Assembly (NCBI GenBank): GCA_964036155.1
Contig: OZ038422.1
Coordinates: 27,923,201-27,987,200 of the forward strand
Length of the DNA stretch: 64,000 bases
Direction of reading: 5' to 3'
DNA from: Diploscapter coronatus
Taxonomy: Eukaryota; Nematoda; Chromadorea; Rhabditida; Rhabditidae
In this document: piece after piece, positions 1-15,724 of the stretch
Position numbering within the stretch: position 1 is the stretch's first letter
Layout: each line of letters begins with the position of its first letter
Translations under genes and position numbers: made by a program
Notes under the pieces: generated by a model
Databases searched by the model: none
The model's input: only the letters and a program-made list of their open reading frames with translations
What the model was told of the DNA's origin: nothing

Positions 1-1752
1 TGAACACGACTCCTCTGGCCAATGCTCCACAGTTCATTCTGAAAGGGTTGTTGAAGTTGCATTTGAGCCAGTTCCCAATACTTGAATAAATTATTGGTAA
101 CAAGAATGGCGCTAGTAGAAGGCTCGGTCGCCAAGACGCAGTCTGACATGAGCAACTCGAGAGCCGCGAAGACGTACTCGCACATTTGAGTGATTGGGTC
201 GAAGTTGCCGAAGATCTTAAAAACAAATTCATCTTTTCTTCTGATACAAATGTACCTTCTTGTTGATGGTAAGCTCGTATCTGAATCCCTGGAGTCTAGC
301 ACCGATGACGGCCAAGACGTACATCATTTGAGAGTAGAACGACACCAACTGCGTGACTGGATGATGTGGAAGTTCAGATTGTGATAGCATCCTAAAATGG
401 AGATTTTCATTTATTCTTTTCCGACCTTTGTACCTCTGAATCTGTGCCGCTCTGACATTTCTCCACAGAGATTCGCAGTTTTTGTTACAGAAAATCTAAA
501 ACACTGAATGTTTCTTCTTGAGCGAAAACATAAGAGGATGTGATCTTTGTGAAAACAAAGATATTTTGGCTTTTAGAGTTGATTCGTGAGATTGATAAGA
601 AAGTTAAAAATTGATTTGGATGTGAACCTTGTATTGATCGATGCACGGGATGAGATCCTGCTCGAAGAAATTCTGCAGCTCCAAGCGATAGCATTCGACT
701 TGCTCTGGGGTGTCGAAGATGTGCTCGTTCAACTTTCTGAAAATAAACTAAATTAGACGAAATCTGATTCACTCCCAAACCTGTAGAGACTATGGAGCAA
801 GAGCATGGTATTGATGAATCTCTGCTTGAGCATCTCGTATTCTGGATTGTTGGCGTTCTCGGGGAACGGCATTTTCTCGCACGAGAAGTTGACCATGTTA
901 ACGAGTGCCTGGTTAAGTTTGTTGTAGATGGTCTGGTCGTCCTGAGTGGACATCATCGTGTGGAAGTTGTTATGCAATCGGCTGGCGACGCACAGAACGT
1001 TCCACACCAACATGGTCCATTCCTCGTAGAAGTCCTGAATTTTAATTAATTATTCAATTGTTCCAACAAGGAACGCGAACAACGTGTACAACGTATCTTG
1101 CTCAAAATTGGTAAGAAACTCAGATTCGAGTACGCTGATTACGAATATCGTATTAAAAAGTACCCACTGTGTCTTGATTCCAGGAATTGATTTCGAAATT
1201 TTTCTTACTCTTTTCTGCTGCAGCGAATGGCGACAATATCAATGCTCGTTTCGCGATGTAAGCTAATTTTGCGTTTGAATTTTTATAAAATAAAGAAACA
1301 AGCTAATTTTGATGGAAAACTCTGAAAACGGGAAGCTGGTGGACACTTTTCGGCATGATACTCGTTACCAGCGTACTCGAACTAACTTTTCTACTAACTT
1401 TGAGCAAGATCCGTTGTATACACACTGCTAACGTTCCTGTAAGGTCTCAGATCTAACCTGCATTTGTTGAATTGGTTCCTTGGTGGCTTGGAACTTGTGG
1501 ACTCTATTCGTCACTTCGGACAACAGTTTGCACAACATGTTGCGGATCTGAAAATTAGTTTACATACATGTTATTCTAAGAGTTTTCTTACCTTCTGCAC
1601 GCGTTGCTCCTCGGTGTCCTGCGTCGGCGGATCGTAGTGACGTTTAACGCCATGCCAGACGCAGAAGAGGTCGTAGAGAAGTTTCTGGAACTGATCGCCC
1701 TGCAGCATTTTCGGCTCGGGAAAACGATCCAGTTTGATGGCCACAAAGAAGG
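1..1752 (-). CDS. Unidentified conserved helical protein (3' partial in window)
   Basis: Seven exons can be spliced on the minus strand with phases that agree: 1592-1752, 1458-1547, 781-1034, 628-736, 434-495, 256-391 and 1-215. Together they give about 340 residues with no stop before the window edge, so the C-terminus is missing. The 5' end is also not found: the exon at 1752 starts after TTATCAG and no convincing exon lies upstream. The protein is leucine-rich and almost entirely alpha-helical in appearance, with segments such as YDLFCVWHGVKRHYDPP and FDPITQMCEYVFAALELLM. This suits a HEAT-like or large scaffold protein, but I do not recognise the family and assign no function. The last acceptor (TTTTTAAG at about 216) is atypical. 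Confidence 0.7.
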
Positions 1753-4548
1753 CTGATAATCAGCTAGCACAAAATCAAGTCAGATCAGAGATTAGTTCAA
1801 AATGGGCAATTTGGATGCCAAACACAGCAGCGAGGATGCCGATGGATCAAATCGACATCGCTCCGAGAAGATCGACTGCGTCAACAAGGGTTATCGTAAT
1901 AGCCCTCAGCAGCTGTGTGAGTCGAGTAAGTCGTGCACAAAATACAGAGAAATTAGGCAAATCTCGCTGTGGCGATGCCCTGAGGATCAGGGAATCGTCG
2001 GCGAAGGGAACGAAGCCTCAGAGATGGACGACGCTGACTGAAAAAAGTTTCATCGAATGAAAATCGATACGACATGATGCAAAACCAGACGGAGAATGTG
2101 ATAAGTGATTTCAGAGATGAAAATGTCTAGCTAAGGCTACTGATAACTTCAGCAGCCACAGAGGGCAATGCTAAGGTAGAAATTTCTCTGACATTCGCCT
2201 AATTGATGACATGGTCGAGGAAAAGAATAGCGCGCACACTTGCACGTCACTCACAAAAGGCACACACACACACACAACTCGATCGTGCTGCAATCGATAC
2301 TCGCTTTTGGACACGAGAAATGAAAATATTTTTCTTCTACAAATGTGTCAGCCGGCAGTCATATGACAATAAGGGAAACAGCGCAAAAGAATGTTTCTAA
2401 CTGTCTGATCGTTCGGTGATTCACAAACTACAAAGATCAGCCATATCTCAAAACTTTGCTGAATGGTCCCTACAAACATCATGAATCAGGTGAAAGTCAA
2501 AAATCCGAGAAGCCGGTCCAAAATTGTCTCAAAGTCTGAGATAATGAAACTGGAGTTGATAGTGGTACTGATAAGGGGAGCTATGGGGAAACGGCATGCA
2601 AAATTGGGAATGGGGCGTCAAGGAGCTGCTGCGATTGGAAAGAGGATACCCTGCGCAGAGAACGATCAGATTGTAAAATCATGAAGAAATTATAAGTCGG
2701 GGAAGTCAAACCATGGAATGTGAGATATGATCGGATCATTGTTTGGTGTAATGACAGAATTGAAAGGAAACAGATTTGAGAATTCCGAGTTCAGAGTCAC
2801 GATCTTGAAACGACGAATATAGTCAAACTTGTATAGGGAAGTGCGTCATAGAATGTGCTATAAATTGATTTCTGATGAACCAGTGCAGGGACAGTGGTTG
2901 TGCCGAACTATGTCGGGAATTCCATAGATCGATAGGATTATATGCAGCACGATATCGCAGAATCAAGCCAGAACAGAGCGAGCGACCATCGCGCTTGCTG
3001 AGAAAGACAACGAACAGATCGTAGAGGGCTCAGAGATGCAGACGAGAAGGGGGCAAAGTAGCCAATGCCAAGAAACTGATAGCGCCGATATTTCGAGTCT
3101 GTGAAAGCGATCGAATGCAACAATCAAGGGGAAAAGGATCTATGGATTGGGAAGTATCGGCAAAATGCTAACAATTTTAGAAAATGATGCAAATCTAAGC
3201 AGAAAAGGTAGCATTTTTAGTTAATGAATAAAACTGATGGATATAACCGAAATCTGAGAAAACTGATCGTTATCTAACCGAGAAGTAAATTTCAAGTCCT
3301 ATGACCCGGACCTTGAATGCAGAACGACGCGAGTCAAAATGATTGAAAATTAAAAATGATTGCTGATAAAAGCCTTATGGGTAGAAAAACAGAAATAAAC
3401 GCCAATCGCAATCATAGCATTACGTCACTGATCTGAAGGGAATCTCTTTTCATTATTAGACCACGCCCACTCAGATTAGTCCTTTCTTCTTTTTGGGCAT
3501 AGGTCAATCGGATCCTCAAAACACTTATTGACCTAGGTGCATTGATAAGATCGAGGATTGATAAAGAGGATATCTAGTTATATGTTAAAGCATAGGGAAC
3601 ATAAACCAGATATTATACAGTACAGAATATTTGGAATGATATATTGAAAGAATGGAATAAAAAATGTTTCCAAGTCTTTTCAAAATTGGCTATTTTAGGA
3701 AAAAAACATTGCAAAGAATTTTAAAAGTCATGAAAATTTCCATAACAGGCGAAAATGGGATAGCCTTGATTTGCTGATGCAGAATGAGAAGTGATAAATG
3801 GTTAGATGATAATCAACTAAAGATAGAGAGGAATTGCGAGAGGGCCCAGACGGTCACAGATATTGGAAAGTACAAATCAATAGGCGCCCACTTCGCTGCC
3901 CGTATCAAAACAGTTCTGATTCTTTGTCTCTCTCCTATTTTCAATGTTGTTTGTGAGTCTCTCGTCCATTTCTTATATTTGAATCTTTGCCTGTCCGTAT
4001 GTCTGTGCTTCTATCTGTCCGAGACAAACTTTCACCCCTTCCCCTTTTATCTTGTCTTCATCATAGAAGATTCTCTCAAAGAAAAGTTGAAACTTTGAGA
4101 ATAAGTTTTGCGTGATCGAAGATAAAAATTTCATAATGCGAAAAGTGCACAGTCTGATAGAAAAACCATAAAAGTATGCGTTTTCAAATAATCAATGAAA
4201 GTGAATAGCTTTGACCATTTCATCACATGAAAAGTGCACATTCCGAATTTAAGAAATCACAACTGCAATTTTTAAGAGAAAAAACAATGAGAATAAATTT
4301 TTACCATTGTTTTATATACATTTTGTCGACAATGCCGAAGCTAACATTGTTTTGACCCTTTCTACCTTTGAGTCATCTCTTTCCTTTGCACCTTTCTCCC
4401 TCTTCACTTCCCCTTCTCTCTCTCCCTTACTATGCAAATACCAACGATCAGCGAGGGTTTGTGCCAACCTTTACTTTCTCTTTGCTACAGGCGCTCATAT
4501 TTTACCTCTTTCACTTTTTGTCCGTATTTTTATTTTTCCCGATTTTCA
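1753..4548. other. Gene-poor region between the left-edge gene and the APMAP-like gene
   Basis: No convincing spliced gene is seen on either strand. The plus strand from about 1800 to 3400 is rich in A and G with few T runs, which is unusual for this window. It holds one 79-codon plus-strand ORF (1802-2041), a CA microsatellite near 2260 and a CCACGCCC word at about 3463. It probably contains the 5' part and promoter of the minus-strand gene and the promoter/outron of the gene starting at 4562. Confidence 0.5.
2262..2275. repeat. (CA)n microsatellite
   Basis: Short CA dinucleotide run. Confidence 0.8.
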
Positions 4549-4549
4549 G
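4541..4549 (+). promoter_or_regulatory. Probable trans-splice acceptor of the APMAP-like gene
   Basis: GATTTTCAG ends 12 bases before the ATG at 4562 and follows a T/C-rich outron-like stretch with no upstream coding exon. This is the usual arrangement for a spliced-leader acceptor in rhabditid nematodes. It could also be an ordinary acceptor of a 5' UTR intron. Confidence 0.55.
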
Positions 4550-4561
4550 GAGGACAACACC

Positions 4562-7500
4562 ATGAAAAAGACGAAAATCGACGAAAAGGACAAGAAGAAA
4601 TTGATCGAACGACTCAAATCGGAAGGAAAAATAAATGTAAGCCAAATTTTGGGGAAAGTTCAAAATTTCGAAAATTGGCCTAAATTTCCGAAAATTGAAG
4701 TACCCTTCATTGTTTTTGAAAAAGACTTTTGCTAAGGGGAACGAGACACGTACTCGCGAAGAGCACAATATGAAATATATGGCGCTGAGACGCAGAGCAG
4801 TGTTTAATTTGTCTCGCGGGTACCTTTTCCTCCTTCCCTCTGCAAGTCTTTTTCAAAGACAATGAAGAATAGTTTCCAGGATAAATGACCGAAATTCTAA
4901 AAGCTGCTAAATTTTCTGAAAGGTAGAAAAAATTTCAGAAACCCGACCCATCGACCCTCCATGGTGTGCCACTTTGGGGCTGGTATGTCGGTGCGGTGAT
5001 AGCCTCTCTGCTCATCGCCTTGACGCTGACGTTCTACGTCGTTCCCTCGAAAATCCAGGCTGTTTCTTTCAGGTTTGTTTGTTTTTCTAAATTAAACATT
5101 TTCTTATTGCATCCCCTCAAAATATTTCTAATGATTGTTGTGAAAATGCGAAGGCCAGATCAAAAAATCGACTGTCATTTATATGAATTGTAATCCTTCA
5201 AAATTCGGATTATTTTTCGGTACTTCTTACGAAAATGAAAAAAAAATGGTTATAATTTTATTTCCGAAAAAAGAGTAAATTCCAGACTGCCCGATCCGAT
5301 CCCTCTGACCGGTGTTCTGAAGGAAAATAATCGATTGACGGATGCGGAACTACTCCTAGAAAATCAGATTTTTGGTCCAGAATGCATCGCGGTCGATAAG
5401 CAGAAAGGATTCGTCTACACGGCTTTGAAAACGGGCTACATCTGTGAAATCGACATCAAACAAAATCCGGTAATTAACTTTTAATTGCCTTAATCGTCTT
5501 TTTCAATTATTCTAATTGTCGACTTTTAATCAATCCAACTAAGGCCAAAATCATCCGCTCCGTGCGCCTCAACAAACTCGAAGAATGTGATGGCACCTAT
5601 TCGAGCATGCCAAAATGTGGACGACCACTGGCTTTGAGGTAATTTTCTTTTTAATTAGTCAATTATTTTTAACAAGTAAATCTATATTGCATAGTTAGTT
5701 GGTAGTTATTTCCAGGTTTGCCGAAACTGGAGAGCTATTCGTATTGGACGCCTATAACGGACTGTACATGCTCAATTTTGCTGCTGGTGGGAAATTTATG
5801 AGTTGTATAAATTCCTATCTTCAGTAGCTTTTCTTATGTGTAAACTCATCGATTTGTTTCTAAAATCTGAAATTTACGAATTATGGAAATTCTTAATTTC
5901 CAGAAGGAAAGTTCTATTATTTGTCATTTCCAGGTAAAACGGGCTATTTTTTTTCCAAGATCTGAAATTCCTAAATTAGAAAATTTGAATTTTTCAGAGA
6001 AAGTCTCTCACCTACTCCTGGGCGGTGCCGAAATCACGAATGACGAAACAGCGGCCCCGATTCGGTATCTGAACGATTTCGACTTCCTGCCGGATGGGAG
6101 GATCGTCATTTCGGAGGCCTCGAACAAATTCGATGACCGCGATCATCTCTACGAACTTTTCGAGCACCGACCCAATGGACGGTAAGAAAATTGACATTTT
6201 TATGTCAAGCGTACCCCGAAACTTTCCTCCTATGTCAAAAGTACTCCTAAAATTTTATATTAATGTCAATAATATCTCTTCATTTTCTAAGAGAATCTTT
6301 TTCAAATCTATATGTTAAGGTATCTCCTTCAATATGAAGATGAATCTCCCATTTTTCAGACTCTTAGCCTTCGACCCTAAGAAGGAAGAGCTCAAAGTCT
6401 TGCTAAACGACCTCTACTTCCCTAACGGAATACAAGTCATCAAGGGCAAGGTGTACTTCAGCGAGCTGGGCATGGCGCGGATTATTAAGTAAAAATCTCA
6501 AATACTATGAAAAGATAAATAATCATGAAACTTCTCTGCTTTTCGATTTGATAGAAGAATCTTCTATTTTTACGATATTTTTCGTTGTGAATTTTTCATT
6601 TACAAAAATTCAGATACTCCCCCTCAAGCGGTAAATCCGAGGTGGTAATCGACGCGTTGCCCGGGTATCCCGACAACATTCGACTCGCCTCTGATGGAAA
6701 CCTCTGGGTTCCTCTTCCAGGTATCATATTTATGGACAGACCCAAGAAGCATTTGAATCAGACTCAAAATATATGGGGGTAGAGTCGCATGAGCGAAATT
6801 TACGTTATAGCCTTATTATGAATGGAGAGGATTTTTGCGAATTCAAAGCTTGAGATGCAAAATTGTGAAGAAAATATTATAGAGGGTAGATCGCACGACC
6901 ATTCTGACTTAACTCCTTCATAGGTGTATAAAGATAATCTCAAGGTTTAAACTAAGTTTGAGCTAAAAAGATTAAAATGTTCGAAGCGAAAATTTGGAAA
7001 AGTAGTTGTATCTCAGCATCGTTGCACGCGAAGTGGTAGAAGATTTATTAGAAAAAGATCCTCTTTACTATTTCGTATGTAACAATGCAACTACTTTTCC
7101 AAATTGCCTTCAAAGCCATAAGAATTTAAGCCGGAGTTGAAATATGGTCTAAATTTAAAGATATGATTTCAGCAAGAAGATCTACGAAAGATCACTACAT
7201 CGAGGAACACCCCGCTCTGAGAGAATTCATGACTAAGGCAATCTGGCATAGTTTAATTTTTTCTGAAATGGAAAATTTTAGATCTTTTCCCCAACGATGT
7301 TCTACTGGGTTACTGAATGGTTCACCGACATAAGGGGATTGGTTTTGAAGGTAATTTAAAAAAGGTTTTAAAATTTAGAACAATTCTTTACAAACATTTT
7401 ATTTTATCTAAAAATATCGTGGATTTTCAGAAAAATTCTCCTTTTCAATTTTCATAATTGCAAAATTCCAGATCGACCCCGAATCCGGAAAATTACTCGA

Positions 7501-7619
7501 CTCCCTGCATGATCCGACCGGACGAATTAGCGGAATTACAACGGCGATCGAGGATGGAAAGGGATACCTTCTTCTCGGAGCTGATACCAATTATTACCTC
7601 GGCAGAGTGAAAATTTAGG
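4562..7619 (+). CDS. Adipocyte plasma membrane-associated protein (APMAP) / strictosidine synthase-like
   Basis: About 419 residues from eleven exons, close to the 416 of human APMAP. Exon 1 (4562-4636) gives a short lysine-rich cytoplasmic tail. Exon 2 carries the single signal-anchor membrane segment (GAVIASLLIALTLTFYVV, about residues 44-61), so the protein should be type II with its catalytic-type domain in the lumen or outside the cell. The rest is a six-bladed beta-propeller of the SMP-30/strictosidine synthase group, with family-like words GPECIAVDKQKGFVYTA, YLNDFDFLPDGRIVISEAS, LYFPNGIQV, PGYPDNIRLASDGNLWVPL and SLHDPTG. APMAP proteins are linked to arylesterase activity in vertebrates; the plant enzyme's Pictet-Spengler activity should not be assumed. 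The intron after residue about 348 appears to use a GC donor. The exon after residue about 186 is short and its left junction is the least certain. Confidence 0.9.
4703..4869. mobile_element. Foldback element (MITE-like) in APMAP intron 1
   Basis: The left end (CCCTTCATTGTTTTTGAAAA) and the reverse complement of the right end (TTCTTCATTGTCTTTGAAAA) match with few differences, giving imperfect terminal inverted repeats of about 28 bases. TA flanks both ends (4701-4702 and 4870-4871), as expected for Tc1/mariner-type non-autonomous elements. A GAGACGCAGAG word lies inside at 4787-4797. There is no coding capacity. Confidence 0.55.
6985..7105. repeat. Inverted repeat in APMAP intron
   Basis: ATTTGGAAAAGTAGTTG at about 6991 is repeated exactly in reverse complement at about 7087-7103. 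Weaker pairing continues outward, and the spacer is about 80 bases. It could be a small foldback element or simply a hairpin-forming intron segment. Confidence 0.6.
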
Positions 7620-8090
7620 AATTTTCTAGACTTTATTTATATTTTTAAGTTGAAAACATTTTATTTATATTTCATTTTTGGAATAGACCAATTTTGTGGA
7701 AAGATCTATCTCAAAAAATCTATTTCACCAGAAATCACTTATACCGAAACGTGTCATTCATATTTGAATGTTGTGCCAAGATCTCAATATTTACCTTTAA
7801 AATTTGATTAAACTGCCATCTTCAAAATAAAAGTTTAAGAAAAAGCCACTTTTTCAAAGGAACGAGTGTTGCGTAAAGCACTTGCATATCTCTCGTTTTC
7901 TCTTCCACCCTCCTCGCTTTCTCTATTCACTCTCCTCTTCGTATTCACCATTGCAAGTTGTCGTTTTCGTTATTCGAGTTTTTCGTGATCTGCCGAATTT
8001 TCTCGACAATTATCGATTTAATTGGCCTAATTATCTCGCAATTAACTCGCTGTTTCAGGGAGTTTTTTCTATTTTCTGAAAGTTCACGAT
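7620..8090. other. Intergenic region APMAP-U2AF
   Basis: Contains the APMAP 3' UTR with an AATAAA at 7826-7831 and then a C/T-rich stretch leading to the U2AF start. No gene is seen. Confidence 0.6.
7826..7831 (+). terminator. Polyadenylation signal of the APMAP-like gene
   Basis: Canonical AATAAA about 205 bases after the stop codon. Confidence 0.5.
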
Positions 8091-8096
8091 TTTCAG
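8089..8096 (+). promoter_or_regulatory. Probable trans-splice acceptor of U2AF
   Basis: GATTTTCAG ends three bases before the ATG at 8100 and is preceded by an outron-like T-rich stretch. Confidence 0.55.
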
Positions 8097-8099
8097 GCG

Positions 8100-11860
<3,761 letters not shown>

Positions 11861-12462
11861 AAATGTTTTGTTTCTGAAACTTCCTAAAATTTGTTTCCTC
11901 TGTAACTTTTATCCTGAAAATATTTATTTTTTTCTAAACATTGTCTAATTTTATTCTTCCAAAAATATACACATTTCTATTGATTTTCTTTTGTTTTTTT
12001 TTCTTTATTTTAGCGTTCAGAGGTGACATCTATTTTTAGAAACTTGAATTTTTCAAGTTTTGGAAAATCATATCTTTCCTGAGTCGCCACATTTTTCAAA
12101 GATTTCTTCCGATGAACGTTTTATCTTTACTTACTCATCCTAAGTTATTCTTCCTCCCTTTTTAAGATCATGTAATTTTGTGGCCACCTGGGCTAAATTG
12201 GCTATTTAATCTCCGATACTGTAGTGATTTTGCTTCGATTTAAAATGAATTTGATTAAATCTGTTAACCAAAATCATTCGATTTATTTCGTACCGTTCCT
12301 TTTTGAATCGAGAATAAATTCAACGTGTGGTTTTCTTCATTTATCAGCCAAAATTACGTTTACGACGTTTTCAAAATACCTTGTAAATATCGAGTTTAAT
12401 ATCGATTATTTCGCAATCTTTTGGCAAAAGATACCATTTTGGTAAAGTCGCAGTATTTTCTG
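11861..12462. other. Intergenic region U2AF-DCTN4
   Basis: T-rich stretch of about 600 bases with an AATAAA at 12313-12318. No gene is seen. Same-strand spacing this long does not strongly argue for an operon. Confidence 0.5.
12313..12318 (+). terminator. Possible polyadenylation signal of U2AF
   Basis: AATAAA about 450 bases after the stop; an earlier variant signal may be the real one. Confidence 0.35.
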
Positions 12463-12470
12463 GTTCCAGG

Positions 12471-15244
12471 ATGTCGGATGTGTTCAACTACAGTCGAGTG
12501 AAATATGAGTGTGGGTGCGGCGAATGGGAGCCCATCACCAAGCTGTTCTACTGCAGATATTGTGCTGCGGTCAGGTTAGAAAGACATTTTTAAATTTTGG
12601 GTGGAATAAATTAACACCTTCATAAGAATAAGGAAATTTCCTGTAGAAATGCTGAACTTTGTCAAAAAATAAGGGTTTTTGTCAGAACAAAATAGTGATT
12701 CTCTAGAAATTTTATGAGTTCTCAAAAAAGGTGAAATTTAAAAAATCAATTTTCTAGATGCAACCTGTGTGGCCAGCGCGAGGTGGAGTGCCTGAACTGT
12801 CCGAATTGTTTGGAGGTGGTTTCCGCAGGGCCGGCCAGACTGTCGAGGAACCACTGCGTCAATTGTCACCTGTGTCCCATTTGTTGTGGGTTTTTAAAAA
12901 TAAAATTGCATAAGTGAAAAGCTCACTGTAGTTCCCACTTTTTTGGAAACTAGTATGGTAGAAAGAGGACAGAAACTACGAGGGGTCTAAGTGAAATTGT
13001 ATTTTGTAAATTCTAAGAAAAAGGCAAAAATGCAATCTTGTATCTATTGATACAGCTCTACTTTTTACGATTTGAGAACATTGATCGACTTTCTGAAATT
13101 CGAACAAAACACATTGGTTTTCAGCGAACGCGATGATCACTCGCGCGGTGGGCGATCAGTGCCACTTGCTCTGCTCGACTTGCAGGTCAAATTCAAAATC
13201 CAAATAACCTTGGATTAAATTTGTAACTGAAATAATTTACAGATGGTCGACGAAAGAAACCGACGAGCCGACCAGAAATTCGAGTGCCAATTGGCCTGTG
13301 TAAGTCGTTTTTTCTAATGTTCAAGATTTGTTTACATACCAAGGAAAAATATTTTCTAGGACGATTAGACCAGTGTGAGTCATAATAGAAGAATAAAAAG
13401 TTTAAAAATGATTTTTAAATAAAAGATGAATTTTCAGCCACGACAACCAATTGAATGGCGAGTTGAATCAGGTCCAAGAGGACTTGGTGCATTTGGACGT
13501 CGCTGAAAAGGACAAGGCTAGAAGAGAGCAACAGAGGGGGAAGAGGTCGCAAAAATAAATAAGAGTTTCAAAATAACTTTTTTTCAGAAGATCCGGACCC
13601 TCCGGAGCCCTTCTAACCGATCGCTACGGTCTCCAGAAGACGTACCAAGCCAGACGCAAGACGTTTGAGAAAATTGTCGCCTCCGCCCCTGTGCATGAGG
13701 CGACTGAAGAGGTTATTTTTGATTACTCTGATCTAATGTCGGCCTTTAAAAAATAGGGTTCGACTTGATTTGAACTCTATTCTGACATACTCTCAACAAA
13801 TAAGAACGACTTTATCTGAACTTTATTATACCATTTTTCGAGCCTGTCTTTCTTCGACTTTAAAAAAAAAAAGCGTCTAGGTCCCACCCTTCGACCCGTC
13901 TTGGTTGACTGACGATGTCGCTCCTGGGTCAGCCCCATCCCTCGACTCACTTCTGATGCAGCCTGTGGTCGGCGATCGAAAACTCCTCCCCGTCAGGGTA
14001 CCGCTTATCGCTAAATTCGCTTTCAGGTATTTTTTAAAGTTGTTTGTTTGTTTGTTTGTTTTTTTTTTTTTTAATTTTTTAATATGATTCTTAAAATTTC
14101 GAAATTTAGATGCACCCCCTGCCAGAGAATGCTCCTAAAACTCGACTTTGGGTCTGCAGCGGTGAAGTTCAAAATGCAGGTAAAAATCGGAAATCAACTA
14201 AATACAAAATAAATGTATAAAATTAGACAAAAAATGGGAAAATGAAAAGTTAAAAGTTCAAAATTTCCAGCATTTCGCCCGACTCTTCATTCCGGATATT
14301 CGTCTGTCTCGCCCGATGCAGGGCTCACTCGATTCGACTCGTGCCGTGTTTTTGTCCGTCAGGAATTTCAGTGCTGCTAAAGTGGAGGTAGAAACATTGT
14401 AAAAATGGCTCTGGATTTTTCTCTAGAAAATTGAAAAATGACGATATGGCTAGAAAAGTAAAATGTTCTAAAAACAATTATCTTTTAAAATTTTCCCGGA
14501 ACTTATAAAAAACTGTAGATGATCATTCTCCCTGACAACGAAGAATGCAACGTGAAGTGCGTCACGATGAAACAGATTCAGGTACTTTAGATTCGAAAAA
14601 AACCCTAAAATTCGAAATACCTTTTCAGTTCACCTTGAAACCGCAAGAGGACAGTATGACTGAGCTGACGAATGCGAATCTGAGCGTTTCCCCGCGGAAG
14701 GAGCAGCCACTTGCTGATAGGTGAGCAAATTAATAATTCAATTTTCTGACTCGCAAAAATTTGCTCGCTTTGCTTTTCAATTTAGAAATCTGGATTATTT
14801 TTTGTTGCCTGTAGCTTCCGACCTTTCTGAGAAATAGTATGGAAAAATAAAACAAGTAATGTCGACATTACAAGGGCTATTTTGTTGCTTAATTTTGGGT
14901 CCGACTTGTTTTTGAATTCCAAATTTTCAGCGACTCCCCCATCGTATTCATTCGCGGCACTCAGGCGGGCATCCGAGTCGAAGTCGAGCCGAATTCCGAA
15001 AAGCCCGAGGCAAAAACGCTCGGACTCATCATCAAATACCAGAACGAACTCTCTCACGTCACTGAAGAAAGTAAGGCATACTGTAAGACGACGTCATGGT
15101 TAGGAATTCGAAAATTGGCTTTATTTTTGAGGATTCTGAGTTTGACGTCATATTTGCTAAAATTATAATAATTTTCAAATTCCAGACGTCGGCAAAACGG
15201 AGGAAGTTTGGAAAACCGCGAGACTCCGCATCGATTTGGCTTGA
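12471..15244 (+). CDS. dnc-4: Dynactin subunit 4 (p62)
   Basis: About 430 residues; the human protein has 460. It is a subunit of the pointed-end complex of dynactin, the dynein activator, and helps cap the Arp1 filament and dock cargo. The N-terminus holds the family's RING-like zinc-binding cysteine clusters: YECGCGEWEP, FYCRYCAAVRCNLCGQ, ECLNCPNC, HCVNCHLCPICC and CSTCRWS (about residues 12-101). A later CTPCQRMLLKLDFGS block and the C-terminal beta-rich region ending in TARLRIDLA also fit the family. The middle contains a charged probable coiled-coil stretch (about 125-165). The ATG follows a TTCCAG acceptor by one base. A 15-base exon at 13360-13374 can be included or skipped without changing frame. 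Confidence 0.95.
13360..13374 (+). other. 15-nucleotide in-frame microexon of dynactin p62
   Basis: Flanked by TTTTCTAG and GTGAGT, it would add five residues (TIRPV) between two exons that are also in frame when joined directly. It is therefore a candidate cassette exon. It is too short for ordinary gene finders. Confidence 0.6.
14041..14072. repeat. (TTTG)n plus poly-T microsatellite
   Basis: Tandem TTTG copies followed by about 14 T residues inside a dynactin p62 intron. Confidence 0.85.
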
Positions 15245-15319
15245 ATTTCAACCCGGGTTTTACGACCTTTAGCATAATTATTCGAGTTTTATTTATTGCT
15301 CAGCTTTATTCTTTATCCG

Positions 15320-15325
15320 AATAAA
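15320..15325 (+). terminator. Polyadenylation signal of dynactin p62
   Basis: AATAAA 76 bases after the stop codon. Confidence 0.65.
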
Positions 15326-15724
15326 ATATTTATTACTTCTAAGAGCCTATTTATAATCAGGTAACATGGTAATTGGGAAATCTTGCATCCTCCTGAATTG
15401 AAAATAAAGTATTCGAAATGAGACTATCTCTATCTTCTCCTAACTAGTGGCGCAGAAAAGTGTAGAACATTCGATGACTTATGAAATGCTCCATATCTCA
15501 ACTTTTACCGATACAAATCTGCTGAAATTTTGTAGACTCCAAATGACATCAGTAATATTTATTCTCAAAATTTCATTCCAGTTGATTCGTGAAAAACTCG
15601 GAAGGCAGAACTTTCAAATGTCATGAAATGTTCCAAACTTTTATTCACCAATGTATCTAAAATGTATCAAATGACGAAGTTTCAAGACTTTCAAATACCC
15701 GATAAAATGACGGCTTTAATTTGC
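15326..15724. other. Convergent intergenic region
   Basis: Lies between the converging 3' ends of dynactin p62 and the minus-strand membrane protein gene; it should hold both 3' ends. No other gene is seen. Confidence 0.5.

Noticed and set aside
4307..4735. 142-codon plus-strand ORF reading through the APMAP start
   Set aside because: Its upstream half is T/C-rich outron-like sequence and ends at TTTTCAG; only the part from 4562 to 4636 is coding.
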